64,000 nt of DNA from Alcanivorax sp. DP30 (GTDB lineage: Bacteria; Pseudomonadota; Gammaproteobacteria; Pseudomonadales; Alcanivoracaceae). Shown piece by piece: positions 29,379-37,763 of this stretch. The position numbers and the translations under genes were made by a program. The notes below the pieces were generated by a model. It was given only the letters and a program-made list of their open reading frames with translations, did no database searches and had not been told where the DNA came from. Location of the stretch: the NCBI RefSeq assembly GCF_009882945.1, contig NZ_WTUY01000002.1, positions 560,927 to 624,926 on the forward strand, in the 5' to 3' direction. Numbering within the stretch: position 1 is the first letter of the stretch; each line of letters begins with the position of its first letter.

Positions 29379-29813
29379 TCAGACTTGCAACGCTTCCAGT
29401 GCATTCCTCAGGCGCACAGGAATGGGGACCGGCCTCCCGCTTTCCCGGTTTACAAAAACGTGAACCACGAAACCCATGGCCTTGGCGGGACCGGTTTCGC
29501 CGAACAGGGCCAGGCCATAACGCACCGAACTTGAACCCAACTTGTCCACCTTCATGCCGATAGCCAGCTTGTCAGGATAGGCTGCCGCTTCAAGATAATC
29601 ACAGCCGGAGCTGACCACATAGGCAATGTGCTCACCCTCGTGAATATCCAGTCCGCCTTCGTCGATCAGGTAACGGTTGATGGTGGAATCAAAGTAGCTG
29701 TAATAGACCACGTTATTAATATGGCCGTAGATATCGTTGTCGCGCCAGCGGGTGTCCACCGGGCACAGGTAACCGTAGTTATCCCGTTCCGGGCGAGGGG
29801 CTTTGTCACTCAT
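29379..29813 (-). CDS. acyl-CoA thioesterase, 4HBT hotdog family
   Basis: 144-residue hotdog-fold thioesterase. The motif TRWRDNDIYGHINNVVYYSYFD near residues 22-43 carries the catalytic Asp of the 4-hydroxybenzoyl-CoA thioesterase group. No signal peptide, so cytoplasmic. Its ATG overlaps the stop of the upstream alcohol dehydrogenase (TAATG), so the two are translated together. Substrate unknown; fatty acyl-CoA is the general expectation for the family. Confidence 0.85.
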   Translation of the reverse strand: MSDKAPRPERDNYGYLCPVDTRWRDNDIYGHINNVVYYSYFDSTINRYLIDEGGLDIHEGEHIAYVVSSGCDYLEAAAYPDKLAIGMKVDKLGSSSVRYGLALFGETGPAKAMGFVVHVFVNRESGRPVPIPVRLRNALEALQV

Positions 29814-30970
29814 TAATACACCGCCTTGTAGATAGCCAGTGCATCGGCCTCGGTGACCTCTCTGGGATTGTTGACCAGCAATCGCTGCTGAAGCATGGCG
29901 TCAGCCGCCAGGGTTTCCAGACTCTCTTCAGTAACACCGGCATCACGCAGGCGGGTGGGCAGACCCACTTCATCAATCAGCTTCTCCAGGGCGGCAATCA
30001 ATACCCCTGCCCCGTCCTCATGATCTGCAAAAGGGCGATCACTGAGGATCGGTGCCAGCTCGGCATAGAGTGGTGCCGCATCACGGACGTTGAAGCGCAG
30101 CACCTCCGGCAGCACCAGGGAATTACTCAGACCATGAGGAATATGGAAGTGGCCGCCCAATGGATAGGCCAGCGCATGAACCGCAGCCACCGGGGCATTG
30201 GCAAATGCCTGCCCGGCCATCATGGCCCCCAGCAGACAAGCCTCCCGGGCAGCCAGATTGCCCCCCTCTTTCACGGCCGCAGCAAGGTTTCCACCAAGCA
30301 AACGCAGGGCCTCACGGGCGAGCATGTCGGAATACGGGTTTTTCTTGTGGGCACTGGTATAGGCTTCGATGGCGTGCACCATGGCATCTACCCCGGTGGC
30401 CGCGGTCACATGAGGCGGCAAGCCCAGAGTGAGCTCGGCATCCAGCACTGCCAGGTCCGGTAATAGTGATGGGGCAACCACCCCGGCCTTGGTGGTTTCG
30501 CCGGTGGTGACAATGGCAACAGGTGTCACTTCCGAGCCGGTTCCCGCGGTGGTTGGCACCTGCACCAGGGGCAGTCTTGGTCCGGTGGCCAACCCAACCC
30601 CGTATATATCAGAGAGTTGCTGTCTGGCCTTGGGGTGTGCCAGCAGAGCCACCAGCTTGGCCACATCCATGGACGAGCCGCCACCGAACCCGATCACCAG
30701 GTCCGAACCCGCCGCCTTGGCCTGTGCCACTGCTTCAAGAACGATGCTGTCTGCCGGGTCTGCAGCGACTTGATCGTAAATGCTTAATGCCATGCCCGCT
30801 GCCCGAAAGCTCTCTTCCACCGGGCCCAGCAACGGGGTACTGCGAATCCCCGGATCGGTAACCAGCATGACTTGGCTAGCCCCCAGATCCTGGCAAAGCT
30901 GGGGAAGCCGGCCGGCGGCACCCGGTTCCACCAAAACCCGGTGAGTTGTGGCGAATTCAAAACCTGACAT
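29813..30970 (-). CDS. iron-containing alcohol dehydrogenase (group III)
   Basis: NAD(P)-dependent alcohol dehydrogenase, 385 residues, family length. Nucleotide-binding GFGGGSSMDVAK near residue 95 and the PTTAGTGSEVTPVA segment. Iron ligands are expected from the Asp before GVDAMVHAIEAY and the His residues in YPLGGHFHIPHG. Start at ATG 30970 with an excellent AAGGAG seven bases upstream. It forms a two-gene unit with the thioesterase. Substrate not determined: short- or medium-chain alcohols, or aldehydes in the reverse direction. Confidence 0.92.
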   Translation of the reverse strand: MSGFEFATTHRVLVEPGAAGRLPQLCQDLGASQVMLVTDPGIRSTPLLGPVEESFRAAGMALSIYDQVAADPADSIVLEAVAQAKAAGSDLVIGFGGGSSMDVAKLVALLAHPKARQQLSDIYGVGLATGPRLPLVQVPTTAGTGSEVTPVAIVTTGETTKAGVVAPSLLPDLAVLDAELTLGLPPHVTAATGVDAMVHAIEAYTSAHKKNPYSDMLAREALRLLGGNLAAAVKEGGNLAAREACLLGAMMAGQAFANAPVAAVHALAYPLGGHFHIPHGLSNSLVLPEVLRFNVRDAAPLYAELAPILSDRPFADHEDGAGVLIAALEKLIDEVGLPTRLRDAGVTEESLETLAADAMLQQRLLVNNPREVTEADALAIYKAVY

Positions 30971-31283
30971 GGTTCAATCTCCTTGAAACTTCGTTGTAAA
31001 TGCTATCACAGCCCATGGAGACAAATGGCGCCATGCTGGATGCCAATCAGGACAAATCCATCATTGCAACGAGATGATCGGGACGCACAAGGAAAACGGA
31101 AAAGTTCCGCACCGGTTTGACGGCATTTCAAACAACAGCACTTTCGGGAGGTTGGAGGTCGGACGCTAAAGGCGAAACCAGCCTGACTTCATGAATTTCG
31201 GGGATGCCACCGCTTACCCTCAAATCCGCAATCAACCAAAAAGCGCGCCATCTGGCGCGCTTTCGGTTATCCGTCAGCAGGCA
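30971..31283. other. 313-base gap between the alcohol dehydrogenase and the first GMC gene
   Basis: No gene found. Holds the alcohol dehydrogenase leader with its AAGGAG site; a GA/GT-rich stretch (31150-31170) that resembles the simple-word elements seen in other gaps; and the terminator of the GMC gene. No convincing promoter hexamers for the dehydrogenase could be picked. Confidence 0.6.
31237..31264 (-). terminator. terminator of the first GMC unit
   Basis: AAAAAGCGCGCCA-TC-TGGCGCGCTTT, perfect 11-base stem, T-run on the minus strand, 20 bases after the stop. Confidence 0.9.
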
Positions 31284-32882
31284 TCAACCAATAAAGTAGT
31301 TGCTCGCGTTGTCGTTGATCTGGTCGCTGACGTACTTGGCCAGAGCGTGAACAGTCCACTGGATCGGCGCACTCATGGATTCCGGTATCAGGCTGGAATC
31401 GGCCACGAACAGCCCCGGCGTATCGTGAAGCTCACCGCTGGGCGACACAACAGACTGATAAGGGTCTGCACCCATGCGGCAGGTTCCGTGGGGAGAGAAG
31501 CTGTTGGAACGGAAGGTGTACATACCCTTGATACCGTAGTCCACCTTGTCCATTTTCTCGTCCAGCTCGAACACGGAATTGGCCTCAAGACTCTGGAAGG
31601 TAGGCAGGTACACTTTCTCGGCACCACCGGAGAAGAAGATGCGCGCCGCCAGGGTGGCGGAAGCCTTCATGTTCTCGAATTCCTCGCGGCTGGGGTTGTA
31701 GTGAATGGTCTTGTCGCCGTTGTAGGCATCCCCGTCCCATTGCACATAGCCATTACCAAGATCCTGACTGAAGGCATTCACACCGGCATAGTACTTATAG
31801 TCTTTCATGAACTGGATATGTGCTTCACCAGCCTTCATATCACCTTGAGCCAGCAGGGATTCCGGTTCGGCCAACCCTGAGAAAATGGTGTATCCGTCGG
31901 TTTGGGTAAACTCGTCCACCTGTACCCCGACAAGGGCGCCGCGGAAGCCGTACAGTGGCTCCTTGAACTTGCCGAGCACCTGGGTAAAGGGCTGGATAGC
32001 CAGGTTTTTTCCCAGCTGACCACTGCGATCCGGCACCTGACTACGCTGCAGAATCAGCGGCGTATGGATGGCGCCAGCGGCCAGCACCACCATGTCCGCA
32101 TCCACCTGCATGTCAGCCACATGAACCCCACTGTCCGGATCCACCACCCGTGCTTCCACACCGCGCGCGCGCCCATCCCGGGTTTTCACCTTAACCACCT
32201 CGGTATCGGAAAAGATCCGTGCGCCGTGAGCTGCCGCCCAGGGCAAATGTGTTACCAGTGAACTCATCTTGCGATCTGACGGGCACCCGGCCAGGCAATG
32301 GCCAGTCAACGCGCATTGCTTCACGTTACGCTGGGCCGGTTTCCAGGAGTACTTCATCTTCTCACAGCCCTGGATCACCTTGTGGGCACAGGCATTAATC
32401 TCATGAGCTTCATTGGTATGGATTTGCAGTTCGTCCGCGATCTTGTCCAGATAGGGGCGGAATTTTTCAGCGGACAGCGCATCCAGGCCATATTTTTCGG
32501 CCCAGCCATCGAGAACCTTGTCACCAGGCTCTTCCATCACACAGGCACCAATTACCGTAGATCCGCCTACGCAGGCACCCTGAACAAAAATAATGTCAGC
32601 GGTGGTGTTCACCTGGCCCACCTGATCCTGATAGATCTTGGTCATGGTGTCGCCAAGGTGCTCGGTAAATTCGGAGCTTGGGTAATAACGGCCAGACTCA
32701 AGCACCAGCACGTCGCGGCCCGCCTTGGCCATTTCATAAGCCACAACAGCGCCGGCAGCACCGGAGCCAACCACAACCACATCGGTTTTCAGTGTGAACC
32801 GCTTGCCGAGGCTGGGATCCAGCGCCACATCCTTGGCCTGGGTGACTGGCACACCATCTCTTGCTACACGAACAAAAGCCAT
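31284..32882 (-). CDS. GMC-family FAD oxidoreductase, first copy
   Basis: Flavoprotein of 532 residues. Rossmann FAD-binding motif VVVVGSGAAGAVVAYEMAKAG near residue 35, GACVGGST near residue 105, CALTGHCLAGCPSDRK cysteine-rich segment, and the C-terminal SFSPHGTCRMGAD with the active-site His. The usual NPQ of the second catalytic motif is replaced by PIQ (APIQWTVHAL). No signal peptide of its own. 11 bases after a Tat-signal small-subunit gene, the arrangement of gluconate/sorbitol/fructose-type dehydrogenases. Probably oxidises an alcohol or polyol outside the cytoplasm; substrate unknown. Confidence 0.88.
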   Translation of the reverse strand: MAFVRVARDGVPVTQAKDVALDPSLGKRFTLKTDVVVVGSGAAGAVVAYEMAKAGRDVLVLESGRYYPSSEFTEHLGDTMTKIYQDQVGQVNTTADIIFVQGACVGGSTVIGACVMEEPGDKVLDGWAEKYGLDALSAEKFRPYLDKIADELQIHTNEAHEINACAHKVIQGCEKMKYSWKPAQRNVKQCALTGHCLAGCPSDRKMSSLVTHLPWAAAHGARIFSDTEVVKVKTRDGRARGVEARVVDPDSGVHVADMQVDADMVVLAAGAIHTPLILQRSQVPDRSGQLGKNLAIQPFTQVLGKFKEPLYGFRGALVGVQVDEFTQTDGYTIFSGLAEPESLLAQGDMKAGEAHIQFMKDYKYYAGVNAFSQDLGNGYVQWDGDAYNGDKTIHYNPSREEFENMKASATLAARIFFSGGAEKVYLPTFQSLEANSVFELDEKMDKVDYGIKGMYTFRSNSFSPHGTCRMGADPYQSVVSPSGELHDTPGLFVADSSLIPESMSAPIQWTVHALAKYVSDQINDNASNYFIG

Positions 32883-32893
32883 AATTCCCCCTG

Positions 32894-33490
32894 TCAGGCT
32901 CTCGGCAACGGTGCGTTGCCGAGACGACGAACACCCCAGGTTTCAGTCACAGGACCGTGATACTCCAGCCCGGGCCAGGTGCGCTCATCACGCCAGTAAT
33001 TCAGTGCGATAATCGCCTTGAGCGTAGTCATCAGACCACGCTCGAAAAAGGCACCTTCCTGCATGGCGTTCACGTACTCCAGCGCCTTCTCGTCCGACAG
33101 GGAAGTAAATTTCTTGAATTTGAAACTCATCATGGGACGGTTGTTGAACACCCAGATTCCAAGCCCCATCAAATCCCGGGTTTGCTCGGGCAGGCGCTGC
33201 ACCATGGTGTCGATATTCTTGACGGTAGGAACCACTGTGGTGCTGGAAGGCAGCCCGTACTGCTCTGCGGGGAGCATGATTTCGGTGAGTCGGGTAATGA
33301 CATCGATTTCGTCGGGCTTGAGGCTGTAGTACTCCAGCGTTTCCGGGGCATCCTTTCGGCCGAAAAGGCTGGCGCAACCACTGGTCAACGCGGCGCTGGC
33401 AAGTACGGTAGTGCGCAGAAAACCACGGCGGCTGAGAGGCTCAAGGCCGGCCAGATAGCCGGGCAAGGGCGCACGGTTGTTATTCTTCAT
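32894..33490 (-). CDS. Tat-signal small subunit of GMC dehydrogenase (gluconate 2-dehydrogenase subunit 3-like), first copy
   Basis: 198 residues from ATG 33490 (AGGAG nine bases upstream; a GTG two codons earlier is also open). N-terminal twin-arginine signal SRRGFLRTT followed by a hydrophobic stretch ending in the lipobox LTSGC, so it may be a Tat-exported lipoprotein. The body carries the subunit-3-like helical plan (LKPDEIDVITRLTEIMLPAE) and ends with EYHGPVTETWGVRRLGNAPLP, shared with the second copy. Expected to carry the flavoprotein through the Tat pore and anchor it. Confidence 0.82.
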   Translation of the reverse strand: MKNNNRAPLPGYLAGLEPLSRRGFLRTTVLASAALTSGCASLFGRKDAPETLEYYSLKPDEIDVITRLTEIMLPAEQYGLPSSTTVVPTVKNIDTMVQRLPEQTRDLMGLGIWVFNNRPMMSFKFKKFTSLSDEKALEYVNAMQEGAFFERGLMTTLKAIIALNYWRDERTWPGLEYHGPVTETWGVRRLGNAPLPRA

Positions 33491-33640
33491 CAACACCCTC
33501 TCCTGGGCAGGCCCTGTGTGGCCCTTGTTGTTATTGGTGGAGATTTCAGACCGAGTCTATAACAAACCGTAACAAACACCAAAACCTGTAGTGGCGAATA
33601 AGACAGGCACTCCAGTCAGTTCGGTAACAGGGGTGTAAAC

Positions 33641-33668
33641 GTGAAAGCGGCCCCAGGGCCGCTTTCGA
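33641..33668 (-). terminator. hairpin after the second GMC unit
   Basis: GAAAGCGGCCC-CAG-GGGCCGCTTTC stem, 9 bases after the stop on the minus strand; only a short T-run. Confidence 0.65.
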
Positions 33669-33676
33669 TGAAAAAA

Positions 33677-35215
33677 CTAGCTCATATGACGGGCAATTCG
33701 CGTCGCCAGTGCATAAACCGTGATTTGCGGGTTCACAATGATGGAGGTGGGCAACAGGCTGGCATCAGCGACATACAGCCCGGGCACATCATGGGTTTCA
33801 CCATTTGTCTTGACCACACTACTATCTGGATCGGCCCCCATGTGGCAGGTTCCCTGCGGGTGATAGCTGACCATGCGCAGGTGCTGTGGCTCATTTTCCA
33901 GCGAATCCACCTGGGTATCGATATCTGCTTCAGAGCGGATGACCCGCTTATCGCTGGAAGGTACATAGACTTCCGTGGCGCCAGAAGCCAGATGCAGTCT
34001 GGCGGCAGCCTTGATCGCACGCTGCATGGAGGGGAAATCCACATCGCTCAACTGGTAATTGATCGCCTTGCGCTCACCATCCCACTCAATCGCCCCCACA
34101 TTATGATCGTGGATGAGTGTCACCAGCCCCGCCATGTGACGGGCATTAGCCATATAATCCATAAAGGGCTCTCCGCTACCGGGTTCAGCCAGCATGGTCA
34201 TTTCCACCAGACCAAAGCCCCCGTCCTCCAGCACAAAGCCCCCCTTGTCCGGATGCATGAACTCATCAACGTGAACTCCCAGCAGGGCACCACGCCAGGG
34301 GTGGATAGGCTGTGGGTACTTGCCCGCCACCAGTAATGAAGGGTGACAGGCAAAATTCTGACCGACCTTGCCGGAACGGTTGGCAAGGCCACTCTTCAGC
34401 AGCAGTACCGGTGTCTGTACGGCACCTGCGGCAAGCACCACGCGGGGCGCTTTCACGGTCATTGTCGCAGCGACTCCACCATCCTGTCGGGTGACCACGG
34501 CTTCTACCCCTGAGGCTTCGCCGTTTTGGGTCAGAACCTTTTCAACACGGGTATCCGAATAGATTTTTGCACCATGGGCCTGAGCCCAGGGCAAGTAGGT
34601 CACCAGCATGGACTGCTTTCGCTCGGTCTTGCAGCCTGACAGACAATGCCCAGTGAGGCCGCATTGGCGAATATTCCGGCGCAATGGTTTTACGGACCAA
34701 CCCAGCTTTTTCGCACCCTCGCGGATTACCTGACCATGACGGGCGATTTCATGCTCGCCGTTATCGTGCACAGAAAGGTTTTTTTCCACTTCATCGAAAT
34801 ACGGCGCCAGCTCCGACTCCGTCAGCTCCTCCAGACCAAAATCGCGCTGCCAGTCTTCCAGAATGAAATCCGGGGTGCGGAAGCAGACACAACCGTTCAC
34901 CACCGTTGACCCCCCCACACAGGCCCCTTGCAGCACCAGCAAATCGCCGCTGCTATTAGCCTGCCCCCCCTTGTCCTGATAAAGGGCATGTAAACTCTGG
35001 GTGAAATCTTCCGTGAAGGCCTGGGAGGGCACGTAGGGGCCGGCTTCCAGCACAATCACCCGCTTGCCCTGACGGGCCAGTTCATAGGCACTGACTGCCC
35101 CACCCGCCCCGGAACCCACAATCACGACATCCGCTTCCAACTCGATATGGGAATCCGTCACATCGCTAGCCTGATGAACCTGAAGGCCGCTGGCCTGCCA
35201 CTTAACCTGACTCAT
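33677..35215 (-). CDS. GMC-family FAD oxidoreductase, second copy
   Basis: 512 residues. FAD motif VVIVGSGAGGAVSAYELARQG near residue 31, GACVGGSTVVNGCVCFR near residue 99, CGLTGHCLSGCKTERK, and the complete C-terminal active-site region YHPQGTCHMGAD ... VNPQITVYALA with both catalytic His and Asn. Four-base overlap with the upstream small-subunit gene. Paralogous to the first copy but with clear divergence and an intact second motif. No cytochrome c (CxxCH) gene lies nearby. Confidence 0.9.
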   Translation of the reverse strand: MSQVKWQASGLQVHQASDVTDSHIELEADVVIVGSGAGGAVSAYELARQGKRVIVLEAGPYVPSQAFTEDFTQSLHALYQDKGGQANSSGDLLVLQGACVGGSTVVNGCVCFRTPDFILEDWQRDFGLEELTESELAPYFDEVEKNLSVHDNGEHEIARHGQVIREGAKKLGWSVKPLRRNIRQCGLTGHCLSGCKTERKQSMLVTYLPWAQAHGAKIYSDTRVEKVLTQNGEASGVEAVVTRQDGGVAATMTVKAPRVVLAAGAVQTPVLLLKSGLANRSGKVGQNFACHPSLLVAGKYPQPIHPWRGALLGVHVDEFMHPDKGGFVLEDGGFGLVEMTMLAEPGSGEPFMDYMANARHMAGLVTLIHDHNVGAIEWDGERKAINYQLSDVDFPSMQRAIKAAARLHLASGATEVYVPSSDKRVIRSEADIDTQVDSLENEPQHLRMVSYHPQGTCHMGADPDSSVVKTNGETHDVPGLYVADASLLPTSIIVNPQITVYALATRIARHMS

Positions 35216-35847
35216 GCCTGCTCCTGCTGTACATCAAGGGAAGATTCCTGCGGCATCGGGGCATTACCCAGATAGGCCAGACCCCATTTCTCACTCACCG
35301 GGCCATCAAACTCGGCGGGGGGCCAGGTGACCGGCTCACGCCAATAACTGCTGTAGACCAGCTGTTTGATTACCGTTGCCAGGGTGCGCTGCAGCACACT
35401 GCCCTCCCCCCAGCGATCAAACAGCGCTTTTGCCTGGGCATCGTCCAGATCCACAAAGCGGCAGCCGTGGCTGAACACCACCACGTTATCAAACAGGGAG
35501 AGCCCTGCCCCCAGCTCCTTGCGGGTGACAGGATCAAGGAAGCCCAGGGTCTGCTGTACGTTCTGCACCACGGGCACGTTAGCGCTGTCGATCATTGGCG
35601 TACCCGCAACAGGTAACAGCACCTCACGTGCACGATCAAAGAGATGATATTCAGTGGCTGAAAGGTGGCTGACCCAGTCAGGAGGGGTCATCTCGTCGCG
35701 AGGAGAACGACGCAGCAAGGCAAAACCACCCGCGGCAACCGCTGTTACCGCCGCCACACTGCCAAGTCCCCATTTGAGGAACTGTCGCCTGGCTATGCCT
35801 CGCTGCCAGATGTGCTGAATTTTTTGTGCCTGAAGCTGGCTGTTCAT
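35212..35847 (-). CDS. Tat-signal small subunit of GMC dehydrogenase, second copy
   Basis: 211 residues from the ATG at 35847 (GGA six bases upstream; an ATG two codons earlier sits directly on the ribosome site). Twin-arginine signal ARRQFLKWGLGSVAAVTAVAAGG, without a lipobox. The C-terminal EFDGPVSEKWGLAYLGNAPMP matches the end of the first small subunit. It overlaps the GMC gene, so the two products are made together. Function inferred: export partner and assembly factor of the flavoprotein. Confidence 0.82.
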   Translation of the reverse strand: MNSQLQAQKIQHIWQRGIARRQFLKWGLGSVAAVTAVAAGGFALLRRSPRDEMTPPDWVSHLSATEYHLFDRAREVLLPVAGTPMIDSANVPVVQNVQQTLGFLDPVTRKELGAGLSLFDNVVVFSHGCRFVDLDDAQAKALFDRWGEGSVLQRTLATVIKQLVYSSYWREPVTWPPAEFDGPVSEKWGLAYLGNAPMPQESSLDVQQEQA

Positions 35848-35976
35848 CGCCATTCCTTACCCTGAAATCGTCCGTTTCAAGCTAAAGAAAAGCCCAGATG
35901 AATACAATATGTTTACCGAACAGGGGGAGTTGACCGGACAGTACAGCAATCGTTCTGCTGTCAGGACATGTCAGGC

Positions 35977-36891
35977 TTATAAAGCGCCAGGCGGCTCAAC
36001 GGACACTTTCGGGCCCACCGCCACAGGATCCAGGTGGATGATCACGTCCGCGCCGGGGAAGTCTTTCTTGATGTCAGTCTCGATGCGGTCCGCCAGATCA
36101 TGGGCCATACGCAGAGTAAGATTCTGGTCCATATCAAGATGCAGCTGGATAAAGCTGGTGCGGCCACTCTGGCGAGTGCGCAGATCATGAAACCCCAGGG
36201 CTTCCGGGTGGGAGGATACAATGGCGCTGATACGGTTGCGAACATCGCCTGACATCTCCCGATCAAGCAGTAGCTGGCTGGCCTCTGAGGCAATCTGCCA
36301 GGCACTGCGCAGGATAAACAGGGCAATGGCCAAACCCACCGCCCCATCCAGCCACAGCCAGCCAAGGCTGCTCACAGCAAGCACCGCAATGATACCCACA
36401 TTGACCGCAAGGTCAGATACATAATGCAGGGAATCAGCCTCAATGGCGGTGGAACCTGTCTGCCGGACCACATATCGCTGGATCAGCAACAGCCCGAAGG
36501 TGAGCACGATGGAAGCCACCATCACACCAATGCCCACCATGCTCGCTTCGATCGGAGTCGGATCCATCAACTTGAGTACAGACTGATGAATCAGAAACAC
36601 GGATGAACCGGCAATGAACAACGCCTGGCCCAGCCCGGCCAAGGCTTCTGCCTTGCCATGGCCGAAGCGATGCTCCTCATCGGCAGGCACCAGGGAATAG
36701 CGAATGGCAAAGAAGTTGATCAGTGACGCCAGGGAATCCATCACCGAATCCACCAGTGACGCAAGCAGGCTCACGGAACCTGTCATCAACCAGGCCACGG
36801 TCTTGGCAGCAATCAGTACCAACGCTGTGGCAACAGAGGCCATGGCAGCCAACAGCAGCAGGCGATGTTCTCGGTTGGGACCGTCACTCAT
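35977..36891 (-). CDS. fieF: cation diffusion facilitator (FieF-like Zn/Fe efflux)
   Basis: Inner-membrane H+-coupled exporter of divalent metals, 304 residues. Six membrane helices in the first 210 residues, with metal-site Asp residues in helix 2 (LVDSVMDSLASL) and helix 5 (HYVSDLAVNVG), and HRFGHGKAEALA between helices 2 and 3. C-terminal cytoplasmic metal-sensing domain with SFIQLHLDMD. It occupies the place directly after nlpD where rpoS is usually found. ATG start; 21 bases from nlpD. Confidence 0.88.
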   Translation of the reverse strand: MSDGPNREHRLLLLAAMASVATALVLIAAKTVAWLMTGSVSLLASLVDSVMDSLASLINFFAIRYSLVPADEEHRFGHGKAEALAGLGQALFIAGSSVFLIHQSVLKLMDPTPIEASMVGIGVMVASIVLTFGLLLIQRYVVRQTGSTAIEADSLHYVSDLAVNVGIIAVLAVSSLGWLWLDGAVGLAIALFILRSAWQIASEASQLLLDREMSGDVRNRISAIVSSHPEALGFHDLRTRQSGRTSFIQLHLDMDQNLTLRMAHDLADRIETDIKKDFPGADVIIHLDPVAVGPKVSVEPPGAL

Positions 36892-36912
36892 GAATTCATC
36901 CGTTTACAGGGA

Positions 36913-37752
36913 TTACTGTCTGGGCAGATATTGCATTGGATCCACGGGTTTACCGTCCCGACGGATCTCGAAATGAAGCTGTGTGCGGTAGGTGCCGGTG
37001 GCGCCCATGGTGGCAATTTTCTGCCCTGATTTTACCACATCGCCTTCCTTGACCAGCATGGAATCATTGTGTGCGTATGCACTCAGCCAGCGGTCATTAT
37101 GCTTGAGAATCAACAGATTCCCATAACCCGTCAAACCGCTACCGCGATACACCACGCGGCCATCTGCCGCCGCAATAACCGGGCTCTTGGCTCGACCACT
37201 GATGGCGATCCCTTTACGCCCGGATGAAGAAGCGGAAAATGGCTCCACCACTGTGCCGCTGGCAGGCCACCGCCAAGTCACCGGGCCCACCGTGCGAGCA
37301 CCGCTACCAGAAGACACCGCAGGCTTGCTGGAAGTTGGCTTGGCCACCGGCGCGGGCTTACTGACAGGTTTACTCGATGCAGACCCAGAACCCGATGACG
37401 AACCTGCCACGGGTTTTGGCTTACTGACACTGCCAGAGGCAGCTGGCTTCAGGGCCAGGGAAATTCGCTGCCCGGGAAAAATAGTATAGGGCGCGGGAAT
37501 ATTATTGGCCGCACCCAACTCACGGTAGTCCCAGCCGTATCGCCAGGCAATGGAGTAAAGGGTTTCCCCTTCGCGAACCTGGTGGGTTCCCGACGTTACC
37601 TTTCTCTGGCGGCTATCCTGGCCGTAAATGTCCACCACAGGCGCAAGGCTGGCGCTGCAGCCACTCATCAGCACCAGAAAAACCATCGCCGCCATTGTGC
37701 GAATCAGTTCTGTCACTTTCCTGCGGAGGTGAGTGATACGAATTGTCCTCAA
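36913..37752 (-). CDS. nlpD: NlpD-like amidase activator lipoprotein (LysM + degenerate LytM)
   Basis: Outer-membrane lipoprotein that activates N-acetylmuramoyl-L-alanine amidase during cell separation. Up to 279 residues; the start is uncertain (TTG 37752 or GTG 37716). Lipobox LMSGC. One LysM domain (HQVREGETLYSIAWRYGWDYRELG), a Ser/Lys/Pro-rich linker, then a LytM/M23 domain. Its zinc ligands are lost: KGIAISG replaces the HxGxD motif and LHFEI keeps a single His, so it is an activator and not a hydrolase. It lies downstream of the DUF368 gene by 11 bases. Confidence 0.92.
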   Translation of the reverse strand: MRTIRITHLRRKVTELIRTMAAMVFLVLMSGCSASLAPVVDIYGQDSRQRKVTSGTHQVREGETLYSIAWRYGWDYRELGAANNIPAPYTIFPGQRISLALKPAASGSVSKPKPVAGSSSGSGSASSKPVSKPAPVAKPTSSKPAVSSGSGARTVGPVTWRWPASGTVVEPFSASSSGRKGIAISGRAKSPVIAAADGRVVYRGSGLTGYGNLLILKHNDRWLSAYAHNDSMLVKEGDVVKSGQKIATMGATGTYRTQLHFEIRRDGKPVDPMQYLPRQ

Positions 37753-37763
37753 GCCTGGAGTAG

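Noticed and set aside
36913-37752. NlpD as an active M23 peptidase
   Set aside because: The HxGxD ligand motif is absent and the HxH motif is incomplete, so it is annotated as an amidase activator.
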